A DNA stretch of 64,000 bases from Allosphingosinicella deserti (lineage in GTDB: Bacteria; Pseudomonadota; Alphaproteobacteria; Sphingomonadales; Sphingomonadaceae): positions 657,531-721,530 of the forward strand of contig NZ_PXYI01000004.1 in the NCBI RefSeq assembly GCF_003012735.1, in the 5' to 3' direction. Under the pieces are notes generated by a model. The model worked only from the letters and a program-made list of their open reading frames with translations, was not told the origin of the DNA and made no database searches. How positions within the stretch are numbered: position 1 is the first letter of the stretch; every line of letters begins with the position of its first letter. This document shows, piece after piece, positions 38,832 through 47,584 of the stretch. A program made the translations under genes and the position numbers.

Positions 38832-39464
38832 TCAGGCGACCTTGAAGCCTTCCTTGTTCATCAGCGCGGTCAGCCGCGAATTTTGATCGTCGGACATCAG
38901 CTTGCGGAAGGCGGGAAACACCTCATTCTCCTCCATCCGGATATGCTCTTCGATCATCGCGCGGAAGTCGCGCACCCGCGCCAGCCATTCCGGGCTGTTT
39001 TTCGGCATGGTCTCAAGCTCGTAGAGATAGGTTTTCACATAACCGTGCTCGGCCGTGAGCGCATCGGCATCATGGGTGCTGTTGGCCTGGCGGAGCGCCG
39101 GATAGATGACATTCTCTTCCTCGATAGCATGCTTGGTCAGCGCATATTTGAGCTTCATCAGCAGGTGCGAACGCATCATGGTCTGATTGTCGTCGGTGGC
39201 CTCGATCTTGTCGAAGATCGCCAGCGTCAGCGCATGTTCGGTCTTCAGGGCGTCGAACCAGTCACCGGTGGCGCCGCTCGTGAATTGCACGAACAGTTTC
39301 CGGCCGACATTGGCGGCGATGCCGACAGCGGCGCCGGCCATAGCTGCGCCGACGAGCACACCGGTATTGCCGCTGCCGAAGCCGAACGCGCCCTGATTCT
39401 CGCCATTGCTTTTGCCGCTCGTGCGCGACTTGCCGCTTCCCTTGGTTTCGCTCTTGGTTGCCAT
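38832..39464 (-). CDS. Hemerythrin-domain protein
   Basis: 210 aa. A Lys/Ser/Gly/Asn-rich N-terminus leads to a small Ala/Gly hydrophobic helix (GVLVGAAMAGAAVGIAANVG), then a hemerythrin HHE four-helix domain with iron-ligand candidates in LKTEHALTLAIFDKIE, LTKHAIEEENVIYPAL, LTAEHGYVKTYLYEL and IEEHIRMEENEVFPAF. Such proteins sense or store oxygen, NO or iron, or help manage oxidative stress. A candidate EcfG promoter just upstream places it in the general stress response. Confidence 0.88.
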   Translation of the reverse strand: MATKSETKGSGKSRTSGKSNGENQGAFGFGSGNTGVLVGAAMAGAAVGIAANVGRKLFVQFTSGATGDWFDALKTEHALTLAIFDKIEATDDNQTMMRSHLLMKLKYALTKHAIEEENVIYPALRQANSTHDADALTAEHGYVKTYLYELETMPKNSPEWLARVRDFRAMIEEHIRMEENEVFPAFRKLMSDDQNSRLTALMNKEGFKVA

Positions 39465-39493
39465 ATGGCCCTCCTCGTAAATGTTGGCGCTGG

Positions 39494-39519
39494 AACCCGC
39501 AGGAGAGCGACAATGTTCC
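39494..39519 (-). promoter_or_regulatory. Candidate EcfG (general stress) promoter
   Basis: Minus strand GGAAC (39519-39515), 17 bases, GGTT (39497-39494), ending 29 bases before the hemerythrin-domain ATG. Motif and spacing are identical to the candidate at 29675-29700. Confidence 0.62.
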
Positions 39520-39623
39520 GGCTAGGGGAGGGCAAAGGATGACGCCGGAATGGATCAAGGAAACGAAGGCGGCGGCAAGCGGCGAGCCCAGAATCCAGGA
39601 CTAGATCTCGCCCGGTCATGAAA

Positions 39624-39645
39624 AAGCCCCGGAAAACCGGGGCTT
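39624..39645 (-). terminator. Terminator after tRNA-Asn
   Basis: Perfect nine-pair stem AAGCCCCGG-AAAA-CCGGGGCTT followed on the minus strand by TTTTTC-like sequence (GGGGCTTTTTCATG). It closes the tRNA transcript 26 bases after its CCA end. Confidence 0.88.
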
Positions 39646-39671
39646 CTCTGTTCAACACCCTGAGTGCCTGG

Positions 39672-39746
39672 TGGCTCCGGCGGTAGGATTCGAACCTACG
39701 ACCAAGAGATTAACAGTCTCCTGCGCTACCACTGCGCTACGCCGGA
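39672..39746 (-). tRNA. tRNA-Asn (anticodon GTT)
   Basis: 75-nt tRNA on the minus strand, with acceptor stem TCCGGCG / CGCCGGA, discriminator G and encoded CCA. The D-arm is GCGCAGTGGTAGCGC, the anticodon arm GGAGACTGTTAATCTC reads GTT at the anticodon, and the T-arm is GTAGGTTCGAATCCTAC. All four stems pair. The gap upstream to the NAD kinase gene (39747-39822) holds no gene. Open frames across it are the usual tRNA translation artefact. Confidence 0.97.
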
Positions 39747-39822
39747 ATGACCAGACCCTCAGGGTGTGGCGGGCCTATGCCGCAACTTTCCGGAGCGCGC
39801 AAGCCTGTGTTGTGCGGTTTTT

Positions 39823-40605
39823 TCAGACTGCGAATTGCTCCATCGTGATCCGTTCATCGAGGGCGTGATCGGGGTCGAACAGCAAGGTGAGTTCCTGGGT
39901 GCGGTCGACGCAGACCGTCACACGTTCGATCTCGCGGACCTCGCGCTGGTCTGCCACCGCCGATACCGGACGTTTAGACGGGTCGATGGCACGGAAGACG
40001 ATGCTGAATTCATCGGGGATCAGCGCCCCGTGCCAGCGACGGGGCCGGAAGGGGCTGATCGGCGTCAGGGCGACCAGGTTCGAACCGAGCGGCAGGATTG
40101 GGCCTTGTGCGGACAGATTGTAGGCGGTGGAACCGGCAGGGGTCGCGACCAGCACGCCGTCACAGACCAATTGCGGCAGCACCACCCGGCCATTGACCGA
40201 AATCTCGATCCACGCCGTCTGGCGGGTTTCGCGCAGCAGCGAGACTTCGTTGATCGCGGGATGATCCACCCGGTCGCCGCGGATCGTTACCGCCTCCATG
40301 CGCAGTGGTGCGACCTTGAAGGCTTTGGCCACGTTCACGCGTTCGCGCAGCCCGTCAATCTGCCACTCGTTCATCAGAAAGCCGACCGTGCCGAGATTCA
40401 TCCCGAACACCGGCAGGATACGCCCGCTGCGCAGCATCTCGTGAAGCGCGTGAAGCATGAAGCCGTCGCCACCCAGAGCGATGATCTGTTCCGCCTCCTT
40501 GAGCGGGACGAATGCGTAATGGCGCCGAAGCTCGGCCTCTGCTTCCTGTGCAGCCTCGGTGTCCGAGGCGAGAAGGGCGGTGGGTCTGTCCGCGGCGGCC
40601 GTCAT
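39823..40605 (-). CDS. nadK: NAD kinase
   Basis: 260-aa enzyme phosphorylating NAD to NADP. It carries the GGDG motif (45-48, in IIALGGDGFML), the NEVSLLRET segment and the signature GVLVATPAGSTAYNLSA. The ATG at 40605 gives MTAAADRPTALLAS, slightly shorter than the family at the N-terminus; an ATG 12 codons upstream is possible. It is divergent from the GGDEF/EAL gene. Confidence 0.92.
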   Translation of the reverse strand: MTAAADRPTALLASDTEAAQEAEAELRRHYAFVPLKEAEQIIALGGDGFMLHALHEMLRSGRILPVFGMNLGTVGFLMNEWQIDGLRERVNVAKAFKVAPLRMEAVTIRGDRVDHPAINEVSLLRETRQTAWIEISVNGRVVLPQLVCDGVLVATPAGSTAYNLSAQGPILPLGSNLVALTPISPFRPRRWHGALIPDEFSIVFRAIDPSKRPVSAVADQREVREIERVTVCVDRTQELTLLFDPDHALDERITMEQFAV

Positions 40606-40794
40606 CCTCGGCTTGGTAGGCCGTGCCGCCGCCTGCGGCAAGCAAAGCCTGCGAGATGGCGTCCTACCTGGCTACGAGCGTGGGGGTCTGGACTGTGCCA
40701 ATACGAATCACAGTATCTAAACCGATTGTTGAGGCTCCCAGCCGAGAGTAGACCGGGCGCGGTGGATCAGATGCGGGCTAAGGAGGAGTTGAAA

Positions 40795-42828
40795 ATGCGG
40801 CCTGCGGGCGGATCGGCGCCGCTGTTCATCCTTTCGTTCCGCCATCGCGACGAACTCACGGCTGCTGCGGAGCGGGCGGGCTGGCACCCGATCGCCGCAC
40901 GGCGAGCCGACAATGCCGAGAGCCGCTTCATCGCGTCCGGTGCCCTCGTGGCGATCGTCGATGCCCGGGGTGCGCTGCGCGAGGGCCGAGAGGCGGTGCG
41001 CGCGCTTGCCGATTGCGCGGAGACCAATAGCGCCGCCTTGCTGGTTCTGCTGTCGCGCACCGACGAAGCCGCCCTCGACGATCTTTACGCGTCCGGTGCC
41101 ACCCACTTCCTGGTCAGCCCGTTCACCGAGCCGCAATTGCTGCAAGCGGTGCAATTCGCCGGGCGTTTCGCGGAGAGGGTAGGCGGTGGCCGCGCCAGGC
41201 GAAGGACCGATGAACCCGGGACGACGCGTCAGCCGAATTCATGGCGCTGGCAGCCGGGTTCCGGAACGGTCGAGCTCAGCCCCGCGCTCGCGCGCCGCGC
41301 TGGGCTCGGTGAGGAACAGGGGCGGCGCATCAGCCTTCTCGACCTGTTTCGCAAGCTCGATGCGGACGGACGAAAAGCGGCCAGAGGCGCCGTCGATCGG
41401 CTGCTCGCCACCGGGGAATCCACCGGCTTCGCCCACGCCGATGTTAGCGGCGGCGGTGTCCGTCTCGCGCATCGCTTGCGGGTCGAAGCGGATGGGGTGG
41501 TCGGGCAGACCGAGGCGATCGCGCCCGTCTCCCCGGGAGGCTTGGGCACACCGTCCCGCGACGCGATGACCGGCCTTCGTGATGCGCGGTCGGCGCGTGC
41601 CTGGATGGATTCGCAGCTGATCCGCGGCGAGGGGGATCCGGCGCTGGTCGTGCTGCTACTCGCGGTCAGCCGCTTCGATGCGATCAATGCCGCCTTTGGA
41701 CGTGAGACCGGAGACGCCGTCCTCCAGGCCGCCGGTCGTCGCATCGAGCGTTTCGTTGATCCTGACGGTCGCCGGCGCCTCGTCGCCCGGATCGCAGGGG
41801 CGGAATTCGCGATACTGCTCGCCGCGCCGGCCAGCCTCGCGGAAGCCCGTTTTCTTGCCGGACAGCTGGTCGAGGCGATCGGCCGACCGTTCATGTCCGG
41901 CGACCACGTCGTCACCCTCGGCAGCCGCGTCGGCGTGGTCGCCGCCGAGGCGGGCGACGACGCTATGCGCCTCCTCCGCCGCGCCAGTGCCGCACTCGCC
42001 GAAGCGAAGGCGGCGGAAGCCGGGCCGGTCTGCGTGCTCGATGCCGATGCCGCCAGCGACAGCGCGCTCGGTGACCGGCTCGAGATCGATCTTCGCCGTG
42101 CGCTCGATCAGGACGAGATCGAGATCCTGTTCCAGCCGCAAGTCTCGATTGCAACGCGCCGCATTGTCGGTGCCGAGGCGCTGGCGCGCTGGCGGCATCC
42201 GCAATTCGGGGAGCTGGGAGCAATCACCCTGTTCAACGTTGCCGAGCGTTCCGACTATCTCGTCCAGCTCTCGGACCACGTGCAGCGCAAGGCGATTGCC
42301 GCAGCCGCGGCGTGGCCCGCCTCGCTCGGAGATCTTAGGCTTTCGGTGAACATCACGGCGGCCGACATCGTCCGGCCGAATTTTGCCGCTCAATTCGTCG
42401 AGATGGTCGATGAGACCGGCTTTCCCGCCGATCGTCTCACCGTGGAAGTGACGGAAAGCGGGCTGATCGAGGATCTGGCCAAGGCGGGCAATCTCCTTGC
42501 CCAGCTCCGCCAGAGTGGGCTCAGGATGGCGATCGACGATTTCGGAACCGGCTATTCGAGCCTTGCCTATCTCAAGGCCCTGCCGCTCGACTACCTCAAG
42601 ATCGACAAGCGGCTGGTCGAGGACATCAGCGGCAGTGCCCGCGATCAGGTGGTGGTGCGCAGCGTCATCGACATGTCACGCTCGCTCGGCCTTGAAGTGA
42701 TCGCCGAGGGTGTCGAAACCGAGGAGCAACTCGCGCTTCTCGCACAGGAAGGCTGCACGCTGTACCAGGGCTTCCTGTGCTCGCCGCCGGTCGATGCCGA
42801 AAGGCTGGCGATACTGGTCGAGGGCTGA
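40795..42828 (+). CDS. GGDEF/EAL protein with degenerate GGDEF site, probable c-di-GMP phosphodiesterase
   Basis: 677 aa. Residues 1-120 resemble a receiver-like fold without the usual phospho-acceptor pattern (ALVAIVDARGALREG; ASGATHFLVSPFTEPQ). A middle PAS-like part follows. The GGDEF domain (about 260-420) has AGAEF where GGDEF is needed, so cyclase activity is unlikely. The EAL domain (about 425-670) keeps AEALARW, SVNITAADI, EVTESGLIED, DDFGTGYSSLAYL, LKIDK and EGVETEEQ, so it probably hydrolyses c-di-GMP. No membrane segment is seen. The ATG is eight bases after AGGAGG. Confidence 0.9.
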   Translation: MRPAGGSAPLFILSFRHRDELTAAAERAGWHPIAARRADNAESRFIASGALVAIVDARGALREGREAVRALADCAETNSAALLVLLSRTDEAALDDLYASGATHFLVSPFTEPQLLQAVQFAGRFAERVGGGRARRRTDEPGTTRQPNSWRWQPGSGTVELSPALARRAGLGEEQGRRISLLDLFRKLDADGRKAARGAVDRLLATGESTGFAHADVSGGGVRLAHRLRVEADGVVGQTEAIAPVSPGGLGTPSRDAMTGLRDARSARAWMDSQLIRGEGDPALVVLLLAVSRFDAINAAFGRETGDAVLQAAGRRIERFVDPDGRRRLVARIAGAEFAILLAAPASLAEARFLAGQLVEAIGRPFMSGDHVVTLGSRVGVVAAEAGDDAMRLLRRASAALAEAKAAEAGPVCVLDADAASDSALGDRLEIDLRRALDQDEIEILFQPQVSIATRRIVGAEALARWRHPQFGELGAITLFNVAERSDYLVQLSDHVQRKAIAAAAAWPASLGDLRLSVNITAADIVRPNFAAQFVEMVDETGFPADRLTVEVTESGLIEDLAKAGNLLAQLRQSGLRMAIDDFGTGYSSLAYLKALPLDYLKIDKRLVEDISGSARDQVVVRSVIDMSRSLGLEVIAEGVETEEQLALLAQEGCTLYQGFLCSPPVDAERLAILVEG

Positions 42829-43226
42829 TGGCGACCAAATCGCTCAACATCGGCGGCCTCTGGATGGGAAGCTTCTCCTATCCGGCGCGCCGCGGCGTCA
42901 CCACGCCGTTCCTCGCCCGGATCGAGGATGAGGGTGGCGCGCTGTCGGGCACGATCATCGAGCCGAATACCATGGGCCCGTCCAGCGACAGCCTGGAAGC
43001 CATCCTGTCCGGCAGCCGCCAGGGCCGCCAGGTCGACTTCACCAAGACCTACGATGGCGCCAGCGATGCCGCGCACGCGGTCGACTATGTCGGCCGACTC
43101 TCCGGTGACGGCAACACCATCAGCGGGGTCTGGAGCCTTGCCGATCTCGACGGCACGTTCGAGATGTACCGCGAGGCTGTGTGGGAAGAAAGGGTCGGAC
43201 AGGAAGCGGAGGTGGTGAAGCTCTGA
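42828..43226 (+). CDS. Conserved hypothetical protein coupled to EAL gene
   Basis: 132-aa protein, beta-rich and soluble by inspection, with no family I recognise. It starts MATKSLNIGGLWMGSFSYPA and includes FLARIEDEGGALSGTIIEPN, GRLSGDGNTISGVWSL and DGTFEMYRE, which reads like a small lipocalin-like or ligand-binding beta barrel; this is inference only. Its ATG overlaps the stop of the EAL gene by one base (TGATG), so the two are translated together. Confidence 0.8.
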   Translation: MATKSLNIGGLWMGSFSYPARRGVTTPFLARIEDEGGALSGTIIEPNTMGPSSDSLEAILSGSRQGRQVDFTKTYDGASDAAHAVDYVGRLSGDGNTISGVWSLADLDGTFEMYREAVWEERVGQEAEVVKL

Positions 43227-43245
43227 CGCTCTGCTTGCGCTCAGT

Positions 43246-43260
43246 TGTTACGATGTAACA
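43246..43260. promoter_or_regulatory. Palindromic operator-like site
   Basis: TGTTAC-GAT-GTAACA, perfect six-base arms around three bases, at the edge of the poorly coding stretch. The layout resembles alphaproteobacterial Zur boxes (TGTTATAATATAACA type), but two positions in the core differ and no zinc gene is next to it. Confidence 0.3.
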
Positions 43261-43439
43261 TCATTGTATGGCGTTTATCGCAAAAGCCGGAGGCCTGATG
43301 TGCTCCTTTGCGGGCACCGCAATCCAGCTTTCCATATTGGTCGCCTCGTGGCCCTCGATAAGCCACTGCATGTGTTGGCTCTCGGATCCAGCCATGCCCG
43401 TCACCGTCCGCTGGAATCCGATGATCGACGCAGCAGAAC

Positions 43440-43760
43440 ATGGAGATGGGAGACCCGAGCAACAGCGCCTCTGCTCAAGAACTTCCATTCCGCTCCGGAA
43501 CGTCACCCTGCAGTTCGCACCGCTTCCGCCCGGCTATGATCCATACGCTGTCCAAGACGACCCTCTGTTCGCCTGCGTGCACTTGGGCGGTTCAGAACGG
43601 CCACTCCAAGCGCGACTACTTGGCACTACCGGAAGTCCGGAAATGGATGGACGACTCATTGAAGCGGTCCGGCGTACCTGGCGCTTTGGTGGCGGTGAGG
43701 GAGAGCACGGATGGACCCGAGTTCGCGTCAGCGCAGGATATCATCGAGTGCCTTCAGTAA
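43440..43760 (+). CDS. Possible ORFan in a poorly coding region
   Basis: 106 codons, in the one frame of 43227-43790 where third positions are clearly GC-biased, particularly in the second half (RDYLALPEVRKWMDDSLKR, then GVPGALVAVRESTDGPEF). The N-terminal third is Ser/Pro-rich and less convincing, and no ribosome site is obvious. An overlapping frame (43268-43774) is also open, but with weaker third-position bias. No family is recognised. It could be a gene remnant. Apart from the palindrome at 43246, nothing else is seen between 43227 and 43790. Confidence 0.3.
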   Translation: MEMGDPSNSASAQELPFRSGTSPCSSHRFRPAMIHTLSKTTLCSPACTWAVQNGHSKRDYLALPEVRKWMDDSLKRSGVPGALVAVRESTDGPEFASAQDIIECLQ

Positions 43761-43790
43761 TGCGCAGCGACTGAGTCGAATCATTTCGCC

Positions 43791-46700
43791 TCAGCCGACG
43801 ATGCGTGCAAGTCCCTTTGACAGCTGCAGGGCGCCATTGATGCGCGAGGCCGGATCCGGCCAGTTGCGCGAGATCACGAGCTTGCTGTCGGGCCGCAGCT
43901 TGGCCGTGCCCTTAAGCCGTTGTACATAGGCGATCAGTCCTTCCAGATCGGGGAAGCGATCATTGTGGAAGTGGACGAGCGCACCCTTGGCGCCGACGTC
44001 CAGCTTGATCACCGAGGCGCGGCGGCAATTGAGCTTGATCTCGATGACCTTGAGCAGGTTGTCGGTCTCCTCCGGCAGCTTTCCGAACCGGTCGATCAAC
44101 TCGGCGGCGAACGGCTCGAGTTCCGCGGCCGCCTCGAACTCGTTCATGCGTCTGTAAAGGCCCATCCGCAGATCGAGATCCGGGACGTAGGCCTCGGGTA
44201 TGAGGATCGGCGCATCGACGGTAATCTGCGGCGAAAAATCGTCGCTGGGCTTCAGCTTGCCGCCGGATTTCGCCTCCAGGATCGCATCTTCCAGCATCGA
44301 CTGGTAGAGCTCGAAACCGACTTCCTTGATGTGCCCCGATTGCTCGTCGCCGAGCAGATTTCCGGCGCCGCGAATATCGAGATCGTGGCTGGCGAGCTGG
44401 AAGCCTGCTCCGAGCGTGTCGAGATTGGCGAGCACCTTCAGCCTCTTGTCGGCCGCTTCGGTAACCGTCCGGGTCTCGCGGGTGGTGAAATAGGCGTACG
44501 CGCGGGTCTTCGAGCGTCCGACGCGGCCGCGCAGCTGGTAGAGCTGGGCAAGTCCGAAGCGGTCGGCGCGGTGAACGATCAGGGTGTTGGCCGAAGGAAT
44601 GTCGAGGCCGCTCTCGACGATCGTGGTCGACAGCAGCACGTCATATTTCCGATCGTAAAAGGCGCTCATTCGCTCCTCGACCTCGGTCGGCGCCATCTGG
44701 CCGTGGGCGGCGATGAACTTTACCTCCGGCACCTCGTCCCGCAGGAACTGTTCGATGTCGGGCAGATCCGCCACCCGGGGCGCGACAAAATAGGCCTGCC
44801 CGCCGCGATAATGCTCGCGCAACAGCGCTTCGCGCAGCACCACCGGATCCCAAGGCATTACATAGGTGCGCACAGCCAGCCGGTCGACGGGAGGAGTCTG
44901 GATCACGGAAAGTTCGCGGAGCCCAGACATCGCCATCTGCAGAGTGCGCGGGATCGGCGTCGCAGTGAGAGTCAGGACGTGAACGTCCGCCTTCATCGCC
45001 TTCAGCCGTTCCTTGTGGGTGACGCCGAACCGCTGTTCCTCGTCGACGATGACCAGGCCGAGGTTGCGGAACTCGATCGATTTGGCGAGGATCGCGTGGG
45101 TGCCAATGACGATGTCGATCGTGCCGGCGGCAATCCGGTCCTTGGTCTCCTTCGCCTCCTTGGCCGTGACCAGACGCGACAGGCGCCCGATCTCGATCGG
45201 AAAGCCCTGAAAGCGCTCGACGAAATTGTTGTAATGCTGACGGGCGAGCAGGGTGGTCGGGCAGACCACCGCCACCTGCATTCCCGCCATTGCGGCGACG
45301 AAGGCGGCGCGTAACGCAACCTCGGTCTTGCCAAAGCCGACGTCGCCGCAGACGAGACGGTCCATCGGGCGGCCGGCTGCGAGATCGTCCACGACGTCGC
45401 CGATTGCACGTTCCTGGTCCTCGGTCTCCTCGTATGGGAAGCGGTCGACGAAGGCGGCGAAGCCGGTATCCGGTTCGGCCGTCGGGGCAGGGCGGAGAGC
45501 GCGTTCGGCGGCGGTTCGAATGAGCTCGCCGGCGATTTCCCGGATCCGCTCCTTCATCCGCGCCTTGCGGCGCTGCCAGGCTTCGCCGCCGAGGCGATCC
45601 AGGGTCACGCCATCGCTCTCGTTGCCGTAGCGCGAGAGGATGTCGATATTCTCGACCGGAACGTAGAGCTTGTCGCCGCCGGCATATTCGAGCGCGACGC
45701 AATCATGCGGCGACTTGCCGACCGGAATCTGGGTCAAGCCCTCGTAGCGGCCGATGCCGTGATCGGCATGGACGACGAGGTCGCCGGGCGACAGCGTGGC
45801 GAGTTCGCTGAGGAAGGCATCGGCCGACTTCTTGCGCTTGCGGCGCCGCACGAGGCGATCGCCGAGCATGTCCTGCTCCGTCAGCAGCGCGAGATCGGTG
45901 GTGGTGAAGCCGTGATCGAGCGGCAGCACGGCGAGCGCGACCGAGCCTTGTGCCGCCGCACCCTGCGCTTCCTGCCAATTGTCGACTTCGACCGCCTTCT
46001 TGAGGCCATGGTCGGCCAGCAGGCCTTTCAGTCGCTCGCGCGCGCCCACCGAGTAACTGGCGAGGACGACCTTCTTCTTGCCGCGGCGCAGCGAGGCGAC
46101 ATGCTCGACCACCGCTTCGTAGACGTTCAGGTTCTGCGATCGCTCCGGCGCGAAATCGCGGGCGCCGTCCACCTCGAAATCGAGCACGAGCGCGCTTTCG
46201 GGCTCATGGAAGGGTGTTGCGAGATGAAGCGGCCGATCGTCGATGATCGACTGCCATTCGCTCCGATCGAGATACAAGGTCTGCGGCTCGAGAGGACGAT
46301 AGCTTCCCGGATCGGACGATTGGGCGCGGGTACGGTTCTGGTAATAATCGGCGATCGCCTCGAAGCGCGCATCCACCGCCCCGGCATCATGGGCGTCGCG
46401 GACGACGAGATCGTCGGCCGAGAGATGGTCGAACAAAGTCGCAAGCCGCTCCTCGAACAGCGGAAGCCAGTGATCGAGACCGGCTTGCCGGCGTCCGTCC
46501 GACACCGCCTGATAGAGCGGATCACCGGTTGCGGTCGCGCCGAACTTCTCGCGATAGCGGGAGCGGAAACGCTTGATGCTATCCTCGTCCAGCAACGCTT
46601 CGGAGGCGGGGAGCAGGGTGAAGCCGTCGACGCTGCCGCTGGTGCGCTGGGTGGCGGGATCGAAGCGTCGCACGCTCTCGATCTCGTCGCCGAAGAAGTC

Positions 46701-47246
46701 GAGCCGCAGGCCCTCGGTCTCGCCCGCCGGATACAGATCGACGAGGCCGCCGCGGATCGCATATTCGCCGGCATCCTGCACCGTGTCGGTGCGGTGATAG
46801 CCGTTGGCGGTCAGCAGGCCGGTCAGCTTCTTGAGATCGATGCGCTCTCCGGGCGCAAGCCGGGCAACGAGCTGGCGAATGCGAAAGGGGGTCAGCGTCC
46901 GCTGGGTCGCCGCGTTGACGGTGGTGACGAGCAGCTGCGGTTTGTCGCTCTTGTGCTGAAGCGCGTGCAGTGTTGCCAGTCGTTCCGACGAGGAACGGAG
47001 GGAAGGCGAGCTGCGATCGTAAGGCAGGCAATCCCAGGCCGGGAAGGTCAGCACGTCGAGCTCGGGCGCAAAATAGGCGGCGGCGTCGGCGATATGGCGC
47101 ATCGCCGCTTCGTCCGGCGCAATGAAGACGGCGCGGCCTTTTGCGGCGCGTGCGAGATCGGCGGCGAGCCAGGGCAGGAATCCGGCCGGAGCGCCGGCCA
47201 GCGTGATCGGCCTGTCGGCCGAGAGAATGCGCTTCAGATCAGTCAC
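43791..47246 (-). CDS. mfd: Transcription-repair coupling factor
   Basis: 1151-aa DNA translocase that removes stalled RNA polymerase and recruits UvrA. The UvrB-like N-terminal region (FPAWDCLPYDRSSPS), the RNA-polymerase-interacting domain (LVVHADHGIGRYEGL) and the RecG-like motor are all present. The motor has Walker A GDVGFGKTEVALRA, DEEQRFGVTHKERLK, LTATPIPRTLQMA and QLRGRVGRSKTRAYAYF. The C-terminal UvrA-masking domain is intact. A GTG start directly abuts the sdhE stop. Confidence 0.97.
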   Translation of the reverse strand: MTDLKRILSADRPITLAGAPAGFLPWLAADLARAAKGRAVFIAPDEAAMRHIADAAAYFAPELDVLTFPAWDCLPYDRSSPSLRSSSERLATLHALQHKSDKPQLLVTTVNAATQRTLTPFRIRQLVARLAPGERIDLKKLTGLLTANGYHRTDTVQDAGEYAIRGGLVDLYPAGETEGLRLDFFGDEIESVRRFDPATQRTSGSVDGFTLLPASEALLDEDSIKRFRSRYREKFGATATGDPLYQAVSDGRRQAGLDHWLPLFEERLATLFDHLSADDLVVRDAHDAGAVDARFEAIADYYQNRTRAQSSDPGSYRPLEPQTLYLDRSEWQSIIDDRPLHLATPFHEPESALVLDFEVDGARDFAPERSQNLNVYEAVVEHVASLRRGKKKVVLASYSVGARERLKGLLADHGLKKAVEVDNWQEAQGAAAQGSVALAVLPLDHGFTTTDLALLTEQDMLGDRLVRRRKRKKSADAFLSELATLSPGDLVVHADHGIGRYEGLTQIPVGKSPHDCVALEYAGGDKLYVPVENIDILSRYGNESDGVTLDRLGGEAWQRRKARMKERIREIAGELIRTAAERALRPAPTAEPDTGFAAFVDRFPYEETEDQERAIGDVVDDLAAGRPMDRLVCGDVGFGKTEVALRAAFVAAMAGMQVAVVCPTTLLARQHYNNFVERFQGFPIEIGRLSRLVTAKEAKETKDRIAAGTIDIVIGTHAILAKSIEFRNLGLVIVDEEQRFGVTHKERLKAMKADVHVLTLTATPIPRTLQMAMSGLRELSVIQTPPVDRLAVRTYVMPWDPVVLREALLREHYRGGQAYFVAPRVADLPDIEQFLRDEVPEVKFIAAHGQMAPTEVEERMSAFYDRKYDVLLSTTIVESGLDIPSANTLIVHRADRFGLAQLYQLRGRVGRSKTRAYAYFTTRETRTVTEAADKRLKVLANLDTLGAGFQLASHDLDIRGAGNLLGDEQSGHIKEVGFELYQSMLEDAILEAKSGGKLKPSDDFSPQITVDAPILIPEAYVPDLDLRMGLYRRMNEFEAAAELEPFAAELIDRFGKLPEETDNLLKVIEIKLNCRRASVIKLDVGAKGALVHFHNDRFPDLEGLIAYVQRLKGTAKLRPDSKLVISRNWPDPASRINGALQLSKGLARIVG

Positions 47247-47513
47247 TTATTCCGGGTGCTTTATATAGTTTATGATCCGCAGGCGGCGCATCATTTCGCC
47301 GTCGAACGCAGCTGGGGGCGGCGCGGTGCCGATCGCCCAGGCCATGATGTCGACGTCCTGCTCCTCAAGGAGAGTCTCGAACCAATCGATCTCGTGATCG
47401 TCCCAACTCTCGCCATAGGCGTCGAAGAAGCCGCCGATCAGCATGTCGGCTTCCTTGGTACCGCGATGCCAGGCGCGGAAGCGGAGACGTTTGAGGCGGG
47501 GTTCGCGATCCAT
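47247..47513 (-). CDS. sdhE: Succinate dehydrogenase flavinylation factor SdhE
   Basis: 88-aa member of the SdhE/Sdh5 (DUF339/YgfY) family that helps attach FAD covalently to SdhA. Landmarks are RLRFRAWHRGTKEADMLIGGF, the conserved RGxxE-type motif, and EQDVDIMAWAIG. It stands directly upstream of mfd, with its TAA immediately followed by the mfd GTG. The same sdhE-mfd order next to a divergent recG is common in alphaproteobacteria. Confidence 0.93.
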   Translation of the reverse strand: MDREPRLKRLRFRAWHRGTKEADMLIGGFFDAYGESWDDHEIDWFETLLEEQDVDIMAWAIGTAPPPAAFDGEMMRRLRIINYIKHPE

Positions 47514-47584
47514 GGGGTTCCATAGGAGAAAGTCCGCGCGGGCTTTCGGATCCCGATCGGCGTTGGTACGACGCCCATCTAGTT

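Noticed and set aside
39671..39868. Short plus-strand ORF starting MAPAVGFEPTTKRLT
   Set aside because: Classic translation of the complement of a tRNA gene; it overlaps tRNA-Asn exactly.
43261..43506. Minus-strand ORF MTFRSGMEVLEQRRCCSGLP in the mfd downstream gap
   Set aside because: It reads like protein in places, but there is no ribosome site, it overlaps better-biased plus-strand frames, and no family is recognised.
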